Assembly (NCBI GenBank): GCA_038729485.1
Contig: JAVYRX010000015.1
Location: 1-17,891 of the forward strand
From: GCA-001856825 sp038729485
Lineage (GTDB): Archaea > Thermoplasmatota > Thermoplasmata > Thermoplasmatales > GCA-001856825
Length of the DNA stretch: 17,891 nucleotides
Direction of reading: 5' to 3'
Shown piece by piece: positions 1 to 6,781 of this stretch (position 1 is its first letter; the number at the start of each line of letters is the position of its first letter). The position numbers and the translations under genes are program-made. The notes below the pieces were generated by a model. The model saw nothing but the letters and a program-made list of their open reading frames with translations, did no database searches and had not been told where the DNA came from.

Positions 1-356
1 TGTTCATCGCTAAAATATTTTCTAAGGTTTTCGAATACGGCATCGTCTCGCCTTTGTTCTGAAATCAGAGTTACTCTCTCAGCCCACGCTAAAGCTGCCT
101 TTTCCCTGTCAGAAAACTGTGGAGACCCCCACCAAGCGCCTAGCAGAATAATTATTTGAATATTCTCTCCATCTATCAGTGCGTCCTTAGAATGCATGTC
201 GGGACACCATCCACATCCATTAAGCTGGGATGCTCTCATCTTGGCTAGGTGCAGCAGGCTACTCTCGAGCCCTGATTCAGAGATGGCCCGCTCGAGACCG
301 GTTAAGGCTCCAAGCATGTCCTTACAGTATTTCTTGTAGTCGATTCGAGACTCCAT
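1..356 (-). CDS. AhpD-like / carboxymuconolactone decarboxylase family protein, partial (C-terminus beyond window)
   Basis: Reading the minus strand from an ATG at 356 gives 118 residues before the window edge. Residues 40-55 read MRASQLNGCGWCPDMH, the hallmark of the AhpD/CMD core: RASQ-NGC-x2-C-x3-H, with the redox pair C48 and C51 and the general-acid histidine H55. Family members are small all-helical alkylhydroperoxidase-like proteins that reduce peroxides through the CxxC pair, usually as oligomers; the physiological partner cannot be told from sequence. The visible part covers most of a typical 140-190 residue protein. A TATA-like stretch on the minus strand around 377-386 lies about 25 bases before the ATG, fitting a leaderless transcript, divergent from the DUF488 gene. 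The family call is firm; the substrate is unknown. Confidence 0.88.
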   Translation of the reverse strand, partial: MESRIDYKKYCKDMLGALTGLERAISESGLESSLLHLAKMRASQLNGCGWCPDMHSKDALIDGENIQIIILLGAWWGSPQFSDREKAALAWAERVTLISEQRRDDAVFENLRKYFSDE

Positions 357-453
357 TGTTAGCTATTTACATCGCGTATTTTCTCGTTTTTGAATCTCAT
401 TGCCACATACCGTATTTCTGATAATGATTCTTTTAGCATTTCAAAATAAAAAC

Positions 454-460
454 TTTTTAT
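454..460 (+). promoter_or_regulatory. TATA-like box for the DUF488 gene
   Basis: The run TTTTTAT is centred 27 bases before the ATG at 484, the spacing expected if transcription starts at or next to the start codon. No Shine-Dalgarno precedes the ATG. Confidence 0.5.
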
Positions 461-483
461 TAACGTCACAGTGTTGTTACTGC

Positions 484-828
484 ATGCCAATTAAGTTGAA
501 GAGGATATATGACAAATATTCAGAAGACGACGGATTCAGAATTCTGGTTGAAAGGCTGTGGCCAAGAGGCATTAGTAAAGTAGAAGCGCATATCGACCTT
601 TGGCTGAAGGACGTTGCACCTTCAACTGAGCTCAGAAAGTGGTTCAACCACGAGGATGACAAATGGGACGAATTCCAGAAAAGATACAAAGATGAGTTGA
701 AGAACAATTCTGCACTGAAAACGCTAAGATCACTGGCGGTGGAGCATCGGAACATCACACTTGTTTTTTCATCAAGTAACCAAGCCCACAACAATGCGGT
801 CGTTCTTTACAACTTATTGAAACAATGA
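484..828 (+). CDS. DUF488 family protein (YeaO-like)
   Basis: A 114-residue protein, the usual size of the DUF488/YeaO family (about 115-120 residues). Diagnostic segments are LVERLWPRGISK at 21-32, APSTELRKWF at 45-54 followed by H56, and the C-terminal hydrophobic strand TLVFSSSNQAHNNAVVL with its conserved N/H residues. The family has no established biochemical activity; it is common in bacteria and archaea near stress and redox genes. The open frame extends upstream to 400, but the ATG at 484 is preferred. It gives the canonical family N-terminus (PIKLKRIYD), and a TATA-like box lies 27 bases ahead. The neighbours (AhpD-like, DUF302) suggest a stress-related setting, but that is inference. 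Confidence 0.88.
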   Translation: MPIKLKRIYDKYSEDDGFRILVERLWPRGISKVEAHIDLWLKDVAPSTELRKWFNHEDDKWDEFQKRYKDELKNNSALKTLRSLAVEHRNITLVFSSSNQAHNNAVVLYNLLKQ

Positions 829-1088
829 AATGCAGATTGAACTTTTTAATCCTGGAGAAAGGAAAATATTAGAAACATTATTGTCCTATTCCGATTTTCT
901 TATTTTAAGCATCGGAAGCCGTGGTTTCAGGTATGCATCTATATGTGCTCTTGGATACATTTTTCTGTGCAATGAGAACCCGCGATTGAATACTAGCAGT
1001 TGGTGAGTTGAACACGTGCTTCCTCTTGGTTCCCGAATTCCATTCTTGTGGCAAGAAGGTTATAAAAATTTAGAGGTTGGAATTGACT
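829..1088. other. Intergenic stretch between DUF488 and DUF302 genes, with a doubtful 58-residue reading frame
   Basis: An ATG at 830 begins a frame of 58 codons ending with TGA at 1006. Its first third (LFNPGERKILETLL) is amphipathic and faintly like the first helix of a winged-helix domain, but nothing else supports it as a gene. On the minus strand, AATTTTTATA at 1061-1070 lies just past the end of the DUF302 gene and could be its T-rich terminator. Confidence 0.25.
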
Positions 1089-1493
1089 TCAGGGATGTAC
1101 TGCTAGCTCGTCTAATATCTTTTCAACCTTCGAATCAAATGATTCCGTGGCATCTTCTCCCACATTGAATCCGTGCCTCCTTTTGACTGGCAAGATTGGA
1201 TTGAATGCAATCGTAGTCCCCTCCCGCTCAGTCACCAGTATTTTGCTTGGAAGATCGATCCCTATGGTCTCCGATCTTTCCATAAGGGAAGTGCCATTCA
1301 ACGGATTACCAAAGACAATTACAGTTGTCGGTTTCAGCTTCAAACCTACTTTTTCAGCAGCGTCGGAATGATCAATCGTGCAGAAGATCGTGAAACCTGC
1401 CGCCTCAAGCCTATCTACGATGAGATCAACCGTCTCCTCAAAAGTGTATCTAGATTTTGCCACCAAGAGATCCTTGATATTACTTCTTTTCAT
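1089..1493 (-). CDS. DUF302 domain protein
   Basis: A 134-residue protein counted from an ATG at 1493. It shows the DUF302 pattern: an opening YTFEETVDLI helix, AAGFTIFCTIDHSDAA, then VGLKLKPTTVIVFGNP followed by NGTSLMERS, and a closing helix. DUF302 proteins form small alpha/beta, often dimeric, domains. Their function is not settled, although they occur with sulfur, nitrogen and stress genes. The frame stays open to a TTG at 1523 (ten more residues), but the ATG is preferred. It leaves a normal family N-terminus, and an AT-rich TATATT stretch near 1519-1525 lies about 30 bases ahead. It is transcribed away from the norB-like remnant. The family call is good; the role is unknown. Confidence 0.85.
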   Translation of the reverse strand: MKRSNIKDLLVAKSRYTFEETVDLIVDRLEAAGFTIFCTIDHSDAAEKVGLKLKPTTVIVFGNPLNGTSLMERSETIGIDLPSKILVTEREGTTIAFNPILPVKRRHGFNVGEDATESFDSKVEKILDELAVHP

Positions 1494-1523
1494 GAGGGAT
1501 GATAAGTGAAGCTTGCTAATCAA

Positions 1524-1857
1524 TATAGAGGATATACGAAGTCATAATGCTTTTGGCATATGAGTGGGTCATCCATGCACCCCCCAAAAATAAGAGGCCT
1601 TTTTTGGTTTTCGACTAGTTTAAAAAGCCCTCACATAAGTACATGAATAGCGGAGCTTTTTTTAGCGTTTTTCCCTAAGACATGATTGCACCGCGAACGT
1701 CATAAATTGCTTAATACTGTCTTAAGATCGTTCCCTTCTTAGGAAATGAGGAGGAAATGTATCGATTGAAACAAGCGTTAAACTAAGCATCAAAGCAATG
1801 AAATAAGCATATTACTGCAGAAATTTAAAATACTTACCCACTCTGTTAGGCTAATTA
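1524..1857. other. Gene-free spacer (334 bases) with a T-tailed inverted repeat
   Basis: No credible reading frame on either strand. CCAAAAA at 1584-1590 and TTTTTGG at 1601-1607 form 7-base arms around a 10-base loop, followed by more T. No gene runs into it from the left on the plus strand, so it cannot simply be called a terminator. TTTAAAATA at about 1824-1832 is a TATA-like box for the reading frame at 1858. Confidence 0.35.
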
Positions 1858-2142
1858 ATGGCAAAGGGATTGTATGAGATTGAAATTTACGTGGAGAGGG
1901 GCGATTGTGAGGTATCAAAAATATTAGCGTCTCATGGGATCGAGCTGGATTTCTTCAACCTTAACACAGGAACGGAATTCTCTACGCATCTTTTCGAATT
2001 TGATTCAAAATTCAAAGATATCCAGCCTATCTTCAAGTCATCCCTTATAACAGCGGGTTTTTCGATCTCTGGTTTATGTTTGGTGTGCAGGGGAGAGATG
2101 TCGTCCCTCAGGGAACCGTGTGGCTACTTGCAGTTTCAATAA
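1858..2142 (+). pseudogene. Short frame of unknown function, probably the N-terminal piece of a broken gene
   Basis: A 94-residue frame begins with ATG 29 bases after a TATA-like box, so it may be transcribed. Residues 1-72 look like a genuine alpha/beta domain, with alternating strands (LYEIEIYVERG, THLFEFDSKF). The last roughly 25 residues overlap, in another frame, the start of the NorB-like segment and look out of frame. The opening weakly resembles the N-terminal sensory half of archaeal HTH-10 (bacterio-opsin-activator-like) regulators, but no helix-turn-helix follows, so this is only a guess. Either the gene is a short intact protein, or a deletion joined the beginning of one gene to the middle of another at about 2040-2075. 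Confidence 0.4.
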
Positions 2143-2675
2143 TTGTTTTCTATGTTTCCTGTCTCTTCTTCAAAGTCTCTGAAATCACCCTCCCACATTT
2201 CAAACCACTGACACAGTTACTAGGTATCTCCCTGGCAGGCACAACTTTTGGAATTGTTATGTGTGCCCTTCCAATTTTCCATCCATGGGCGAATTACACG
2301 CTAGATGAATATTTCAGATGGATCATGATCCATGCTTTCGTCGAAGGATTCTGGCCTGTAATAATCGTGACGGTAATAGCCACACTTTAGATCATAGGGG
2401 GATTATTCCCAATAAGACTCGGAACGGCCATAGTGAGGCATGATGCCACTGCAGACATACTGTCTGTGATGATAGGTACGGGGCATCACTATTACTTGGG
2501 TGGGCAACCACCGGTATGGCTGTATGTTGGCTCAATCGTAGGGATAATGGAAGCAATAGCGATAGGATTTGCTGTCGTGAATGCTATGCTCCATTGGATA
2601 AGAAGAAAGACGGATGCGAAAACTGAATTCCAGAGAACGCTCTTAGTCTTCACACTGGTGGCAGGTATATCTTAA
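2040..2675 (+). pseudogene. norB: Nitric oxide reductase large subunit (NorB-like) remnant, interrupted by an in-frame stop
   Basis: The frame running through 2076 encodes helices of a NorB/heme-copper oxidase subunit I protein. They include a segment ending YFRWIMIHAFVEGFW, matching the NorB pattern (H)xWVEGFF, then, past a stop, VMIGTGHHYYLGG, the NorB GTGHHxY motif whose two histidines bind the non-heme iron. A TAG at 2388-2390 interrupts this same frame inside a transmembrane helix; reading through it gives a smooth NorB-like sequence. Only about 200 residues survive, against roughly 450 (cNOR) or 750 (qNOR). The N-terminal helices and everything from the FWN/GAG region onward, including later heme-ligand histidines, are absent. 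It is therefore most likely nonfunctional. The upstream limit of homology is uncertain, since the matching frame is open back to about 2007. Confidence 0.78.
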
Positions 2676-2743
2676 AGCAAAGGGGTTTGATCTGCCAATG
2701 GAAGAATCTAGATTAAATGTGAGTCAAGACAAAGGACAAATAT

Positions 2744-3721
2744 ATGACGTTTCAATCGCAATTCGTGAAAGCGATTGTAGTCAGGCAACCAGGTGGTTTA
2801 GAAAATACTAGACTGGAAGAGGTAGAAAAGCCGAGTGGTCCCTTGATAGTTAAAGTCACGTATGCGGGGTTAAATCCCGTAGACATCAACGTGATACTTG
2901 GCCGGGTTAACTATAATATTGCACCGTATCCACATATACCTGGCGCTGAATTCGTGGGTTTTGTTGAAAGTACTCAACAGTCTGGGAGGTTTAAAGTTGG
3001 GGATAGAGTTGTTGTCTATCCCAGAATATACGATGGCACCTGCGAGAGATGCAGGACAGGTATGGAGGAAATTTGTAGGAATGGGGGTATTATAGGCGTT
3101 GGAAGCAATGGAGGATTTTCGGAATTTTTTGCAACTGATGAGACCCATCTTGAACTTATACCTGATTCATTGAGTTTCGAGGATGCAGTTTCCATTCCTG
3201 TGGGTGGATTGACTGCCTACCATGCCCTAAAAAGGGCGGAGTTGAAGAAGGGGGAAAAGCTCCTTGTAATTGGGGCGTCCGGAAACACTGGATTGTATTC
3301 TATCGTTCTCGGAAAACTGATGGGGGCAGAGGTATTCTACTCTTCCAGAAAGAAGTTAAAAGGTCAAGAGGGCATTTCTGAGTGGAAAAATGAGAAGGTG
3401 GACGTTATAGTAAACTCTATTGGCACGGAGGCTTGGGAGCCTTACGTAGATTATCTTGATACAAATGGAAGGATAGTTACGTTCGGAACACTCACAGGCA
3501 AGGAGGTAAAGCTAAACCTTGCCCAGCTTTACACTGCAGAGAGATCAATAATAGGATCGACAGGAGGTACAAGAAGCGAGTTTAAAGATCTCATAAAATT
3601 GATCTCCGAAAATCGCCTGAAAAGCAGAATCTGGAAAGTGTTCAACCTAAATGACTACGAAGAAGCCATCAGAGAATATGGGAGCAAAGAAGGGAGGATA
3701 ATCCTTAAGATTTCACGTTAG
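2744..3721 (+). CDS. MDR-superfamily zinc-containing-type oxidoreductase lacking catalytic zinc ligands
   Basis: A 325-residue medium-chain dehydrogenase/reductase with an N-terminal GroES-like domain (about 1-140), a Rossmann domain (about 145-280) and a return to the first domain. The nucleotide-binding loop is GASGNTG at 177-183; SSRKK after the next strand favours NADP(H), an inference. The structural zinc site reads D97-x2-C100-x2-C103-x7-C111, like the Sulfolobus alcohol dehydrogenase arrangement (Glu-Cys-Cys-Cys) with Asp for Glu. The catalytic zinc residues are missing: the usual Cys is N44 (AGLNPVD) and the usual GHE is GAE at 67-69. It is therefore more like a quinone/enone reductase than an alcohol dehydrogenase. 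GATTAAATG at 2711-2719 lies about 29 bases before the ATG, suggesting its own leaderless transcript. Confidence 0.88.
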   Translation: MTFQSQFVKAIVVRQPGGLENTRLEEVEKPSGPLIVKVTYAGLNPVDINVILGRVNYNIAPYPHIPGAEFVGFVESTQQSGRFKVGDRVVVYPRIYDGTCERCRTGMEEICRNGGIIGVGSNGGFSEFFATDETHLELIPDSLSFEDAVSIPVGGLTAYHALKRAELKKGEKLLVIGASGNTGLYSIVLGKLMGAEVFYSSRKKLKGQEGISEWKNEKVDVIVNSIGTEAWEPYVDYLDTNGRIVTFGTLTGKEVKLNLAQLYTAERSIIGSTGGTRSEFKDLIKLISENRLKSRIWKVFNLNDYEEAIREYGSKEGRIILKISR

Positions 3722-4363
3722 CTGGTTCAGATACTGATAGAGTTGTATCTATCCAGACTCGATCTTAGTTTGATATTGTAAATACTTTGCATAGAACAGA
3801 AGACCTAAGACCATTCGTTTCATTCAGGTAATTTTACGGTATATGTTGTGCTTTTCGCCTAAAGCATTGTCTTTGTTAAAGTAATATGTCAAGTTAGATT
3901 CAAGGAGTCCAATCTACTACTCAAGTTACGTTCATGCATCAGCATAAATTACCAATATCTGTCAGTCCAAGTTGCATGGTCTGCCTTCACAATATACGTA
4001 ACAAACTGGTCATATTCTTACGCTGCGGAATCTGTGAATAAAATTTATGAATTCATCATCAACACGGGACATTTATGGTAAACGGGAAATTGTTGTGTAT
4101 GTTCCCTACATTGCAATTTTTAGATTTTTAAATTACTAATCCGAGTAGGTACTGTTCAATAGGGCCATATTTCATCTTCAGAATCTATGCTGTCTGCTAT
4201 AGTAACGTGCTAAAACAGGGTTATTCTAGATACTAAAGATCTACGGATTATCTTTCTACGATCCTACAATTCAAGGGTTATAACTTGAACAACGAGCAGT
4301 GGATGCATCTACAAACCTATCCATACCAAAAAAATTATTAGGTCAGCAGAAACTAATATTGCA
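3722..4363. other. Gene-free, AT-rich stretch between the oxidoreductase and the RNA-like segment
   Basis: No reading frame of convincing length or composition on either strand. A 30-codon frame near 4048-4140 is the longest that reads smoothly, but it has no Shine-Dalgarno and no recognisable family. TTCAAG and CTTGAA near 4270-4289 form a small inverted repeat around GGTTATAA. The stretch may be decayed accessory DNA. Confidence 0.35.
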
Positions 4364-4364
4364 G

Positions 4365-4374
4365 CATATAAAAC
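4365..4374 (+). promoter_or_regulatory. Strong TATA-like box without a following protein gene
   Basis: CATATAAAAC is one of the better TATA matches in the window. Expected transcription start is about 4394-4397. No reading frame begins there, which supports a possible RNA gene. Confidence 0.4.
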
Positions 4375-4393
4375 GTAAGGGAGCTCTGCGGTA

Positions 4394-4528
4394 AAATGTG
4401 GTGAGGATCCTGCCGTGATGGGCAGAGTGTGATACAGGAGAAGGATCGTGAAGGATGACAGCGTTTACGTTTATGATGTCAGGTCTTACAGGGGATAAAG
4501 AGACTGAGAGGGTTATTCGGAATCCTCA
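4394..4528 (+). ncRNA. Candidate structured small RNA of unknown type
   Basis: The segment follows a good TATA box, has no open reading frame, and is more GC-rich than the spacer before it. CTGCC at 4410-4414 pairs with GGCAG at 4421-4425 around the loop GTGATG. GATCC at 4406-4410 could pair with GGATC at 4443-4447, apart from one shared base. GAGGGTT at 4508-4514 pairs with AATCCTC at 4521-4527 over a six-base loop. ATGATGT at 4473-4479 and CTGA at 4504-4507 resemble box C and box D, but a complete C/D layout is not seen. Conserved SRP and RNase P RNA cores are also not visible. It could instead be a decayed gene: one frame from about 4432 to 4492 reads YRRRIVKDDSVYVYDVRSY before a stop. Confidence 0.25.
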
Positions 4529-4532
4529 TAAG

Positions 4533-4605
4533 TAGCCCCGAGCAGATTCGAACTGCTGTCAACGGGTCCAGAGCCCGCTATGCTTGGCCACTACACCACG
4601 GGGCT
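4533..4605 (-). tRNA. tRNA-Gln (anticodon CUG)
   Basis: The minus strand folds into a complete 73-base cloverleaf. The acceptor stem is AGCCCCG/CGGGGCT. The anticodon arm is GCGGG-CTCTGGA-CCCGT, placing CTG at positions 34-36. The T arm is AGCAG-TTCGAAT-CTGCT. There is no intron, and no CCA is encoded (ACT follows the acceptor stem). On the minus strand an ATTTTATC box near 4630-4637 lies about 29 bases upstream, a suitable tRNA promoter. It reads CAG codons and is divergent from the FKBP gene. Confidence 0.95.
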
Positions 4606-4687
4606 AACGATAGTAATGACGAATTAGTAGATAAAATTACACTTAGCTGTTTTATTGTAATTGATGTGATAGAGAATTCACTAACAT

Positions 4688-4696
4688 TTTTATAAT
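4688..4696 (+). promoter_or_regulatory. TATA-like box for the FKBP-aRF1 transcript
   Basis: TTTATAATT-type box; its centre lies about 26 bases before the GTG at 4718 and 34 before the ATG at 4727, so the mRNA would begin at or a few bases before the start codon. Confidence 0.5.
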
Positions 4697-4726
4697 TTTG
4701 ATTGTTATGGAAAGAGAGTGGATCAA

Positions 4727-5494
4727 ATGGAGAAAGGAGACATCATAAAGTTGCAGATGGATACATTCACAGACGACGGGAAGCTTGTGGAAACGACGGA
4801 AGAGTCTAAGGCAAAGGAGGCAGGAATATTCGACGATCATTACGTCTACAGGCCTCTATTAACTATCGTAGGTTCAGGGAGATTGTTCAACGATCTAGAG
4901 GAGGATCTAGCGAAGGCAAATGTAGGGGAAGAGAGGGAGGTAATAGTCCCTCCGGAAAGAGCATTTGGCCTGAGGGATACTAACAATGTGAAAGTCACTT
5001 CCTACAGGGAGGTAGAAAGGGCCCTTAGGGATGAGGAAAGAAGGAAGGGGAACAACAATAGTGACGTTGCTCCAGAACCTGGGATGACCGTAAGGATGGG
5101 AGACAAGTATGGTAAAATCTTAACCGTCACTGCTGGAAGGGTTGTGGTAGATTTCAACCATCCTTTGGCTGGAAAAACAATAAAATACAAATACAAGATT
5201 CTCGAAAAAATAGAAGGGGAGGATAAAAAGATTCAGTCCATTATTGAGATAAATTTCCCTAAAGACAACGATAAGTTTAAGATAGAAGTTGGGGATGAAA
5301 TAACGATAACGATTCCAGATTCTGCCAAAATTGAAGATTCTTGGCTGCTCGCTAAGTTTGCGATTGTCGGTGCAATAAGGGAATACGTCGTAAATAAGAC
5401 CATAGTCTTTAAGGAGATTTTCGAAAAGAGGGCAGAGGAGAAGAAGGAGGAGGTAAAGGAAGAAGCCAAGGAGGAAGCCAAGGCGCCTTCCTGA
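4727..5494 (+). CDS. FKBP-type peptidyl-prolyl cis-trans isomerase (SlyD-like, archaeal long type)
   Basis: A 255-residue cytosolic prolyl isomerase/chaperone. It opens with EKGDIIKLQMDTFTDDG, the start of an FKBP fold. The fold is interrupted by an insert-in-flap domain (about 85-127, VKVTSYREVERALR to the GMTVRMGD strand) and resumes with GRVVVDFNHPLAGKTI near 137-152, the SlyD signature. An extra alpha/beta domain (about 165-235) and a charged tail with repeated KEEA units follow, as in the longer archaeal proteins. It catalyses proline isomerisation and assists folding. An in-frame GTG at 4718 would add three residues and sits close to the predicted transcription start; the ATG is chosen because both give the same domain. 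The aRF1 gene starts seven bases after its stop codon, so the two form an operon. Confidence 0.93.
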   Translation: MEKGDIIKLQMDTFTDDGKLVETTEESKAKEAGIFDDHYVYRPLLTIVGSGRLFNDLEEDLAKANVGEEREVIVPPERAFGLRDTNNVKVTSYREVERALRDEERRKGNNNSDVAPEPGMTVRMGDKYGKILTVTAGRVVVDFNHPLAGKTIKYKYKILEKIEGEDKKIQSIIEINFPKDNDKFKIEVGDEITITIPDSAKIEDSWLLAKFAIVGAIREYVVNKTIVFKEIFEKRAEEKKEEVKEEAKEEAKAPS

Positions 5495-5501
5495 TGGTAA
5501 A

Positions 5502-6740
5502 ATGTCAGGGTTAGAACAGAACAAAAAAGACGTAGAAAAATCACTTCGTGAGTATCAATTCAAGAAATATATAGATGAGATAAGGAAGCTAGAGGGGAGG
5601 GGTACGGAGCTTATTTCCGTCTACATTCCCCCAGGAAGGCAGATAAGTGACGTAGTTGCCTATCTAAGAGATGAGTATTCAACATCTTCAAACATAAAGA
5701 GCAAGACGACCAGAAAGAACGTCACATCTGCTATCGAAAGCATAATGAGCAAGCTTCGATATTACAAAATGCCCCCCGAAAATGGTCTTGCGATATTCGT
5801 CGGCTACATTCCCACTCGAGGGGACCAAAGTGAGATGGTGTCTTATTTCATTGAGCCACCTCAACCAGTTTCAAGCTTCCTTTACAGGTGTGATTCGAAA
5901 TTTTATCTTGACCCAATTCTTCCAATGCTTGAGAAGAAGGATGTGTATGGTCTGATAGTTATAGATAGGTCTGAGGCAACTGTTGGCCTTCTTAGGGGTT
6001 CTAGGATAGAAGTTATTGAAAACAAGGATTCGCAGGTGCCAAGTAAGCATCACCAGGGGGGGCAGAGTTCCAGACGATATGAAAGGCTCATAGAAATAGC
6101 AGCTCATGAGTTTTTCACGAAGATCGGCGAGCTCGCCTCAAACGCATTTCTCAAGGAGCCAGAACTTAAGGGAGTATTGATTGGAGGACCGGGCTCTACC
6201 AAGGAATTCTTTTACAAGAAGGGATACCTTCAGTACCAGATACAGGAGAAGGTCATCGATCTGTATGACGTTGGTTATACCAACGAATACGGTCTTAAGG
6301 AATTGGTTGACAAAGCGTCTGAAACACTTGATCAGCTGGAAATTGCCAAGGAGAAAAGAATAATAGAGAGGCTTCTTGTCGAAGTAAAGAAGGGTTCCGG
6401 ACTAGCTGCATACGGCGACAAAGAAGTCATGGAAGCACTCAAGCAGGGAAGAGTGGACATTCTAATAATATCGAAAGGCCTGAGGAAGAACAGAATAACT
6501 TACAGATGCGAGAATGACGGGTTTGAATTGACGGAGGTTGCAGAGGAAGAGAAGGAGCACATATGTCCTACGTGCGGTGCCGTTATGGTGATTGAGAATA
6601 AGGTTGATCTGATAGAAGAATACATAGATTTAGGGCAAAGAAGCAATTCAAAAATTGAGCTCGTCAGCGACGAATCTGACGAAGGCTCTCAATTTCTAAA
6701 ATCGTTTGGTGGAATCGGAGCAATTCTTCGTTACAACTAG
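5502..6740 (+). CDS. prf1: Peptide chain release factor aRF1 (class I)
   Basis: A 412-residue archaeal release factor that recognises all three stop codons in the ribosomal A site and triggers peptide release. Domain 1 carries NIKS at 64-67 and the YxCxxxF stop-codon motif (YRCDSKF, 128-134). Domain 2 carries the catalytic GGQ at 186-188 within HHQGGQSSRRYERL. Domain 3 carries a zinc ribbon-like cluster (C336, then HICPTCG at 353-359). Length and domain order are normal for the family. It lies seven bases after the FKBP stop codon without a clear Shine-Dalgarno, so translation is probably coupled to the preceding gene. A separate promoter for PPDK follows its stop. Confidence 0.97.
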   Translation: MSGLEQNKKDVEKSLREYQFKKYIDEIRKLEGRGTELISVYIPPGRQISDVVAYLRDEYSTSSNIKSKTTRKNVTSAIESIMSKLRYYKMPPENGLAIFVGYIPTRGDQSEMVSYFIEPPQPVSSFLYRCDSKFYLDPILPMLEKKDVYGLIVIDRSEATVGLLRGSRIEVIENKDSQVPSKHHQGGQSSRRYERLIEIAAHEFFTKIGELASNAFLKEPELKGVLIGGPGSTKEFFYKKGYLQYQIQEKVIDLYDVGYTNEYGLKELVDKASETLDQLEIAKEKRIIERLLVEVKKGSGLAAYGDKEVMEALKQGRVDILIISKGLRKNRITYRCENDGFELTEVAEEEKEHICPTCGAVMVIENKVDLIEEYIDLGQRSNSKIELVSDESDEGSQFLKSFGGIGAILRYN

Positions 6741-6752
6741 GGGTATGAAAAG

Positions 6753-6761
6753 TATTAAAAT
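6753..6761 (+). promoter_or_regulatory. TATA-like box for the PPDK-eno-rps2 operon
   Basis: TATTAAAAT is centred 25 bases before the PPDK ATG in the 41-base gap after aRF1, with no Shine-Dalgarno between, pointing to a leaderless start. Confidence 0.5.
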
Positions 6762-6781
6762 TGCGGTTCACATAATCCCAT

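Noticed and set aside
1147..1502. Plus-strand frames of 74 and 109 codons
   Set aside because: They are antisense to the DUF302 gene, whose family motifs decide the strand.
1584..1607. Inverted repeat as a transcription terminator
   Set aside because: No plus-strand gene reads into it and the DUF302 gene is transcribed away from it, so a terminator role has no client.
2388..2390. TAG as a pyrrolysine codon in the NorB-like frame
   Set aside because: The site is inside a hydrophobic helix of a gene truncated at both ends; nothing in the window suggests pyrrolysine machinery, so a nonsense mutation is simpler.
4048..4140. 30-codon frame in the long spacer
   Set aside because: No ribosome site, no family, no membrane helix, and no supporting neighbour; such lengths are common by chance in AT-rich DNA.
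4432..4492. Peptide fragment YRRRIVKDDSVYVYDVRSY as a transposase remnant
   Set aside because: About twenty residues without terminal inverted repeats or further fragments is not enough; kept only as an alternative to the RNA candidate.
5120..5544. Overlapping minus-strand frames of 134 and 103 codons
   Set aside because: Shadows of the charged FKBP tail and aRF1 start; composition is the complement of Lys/Glu codons.
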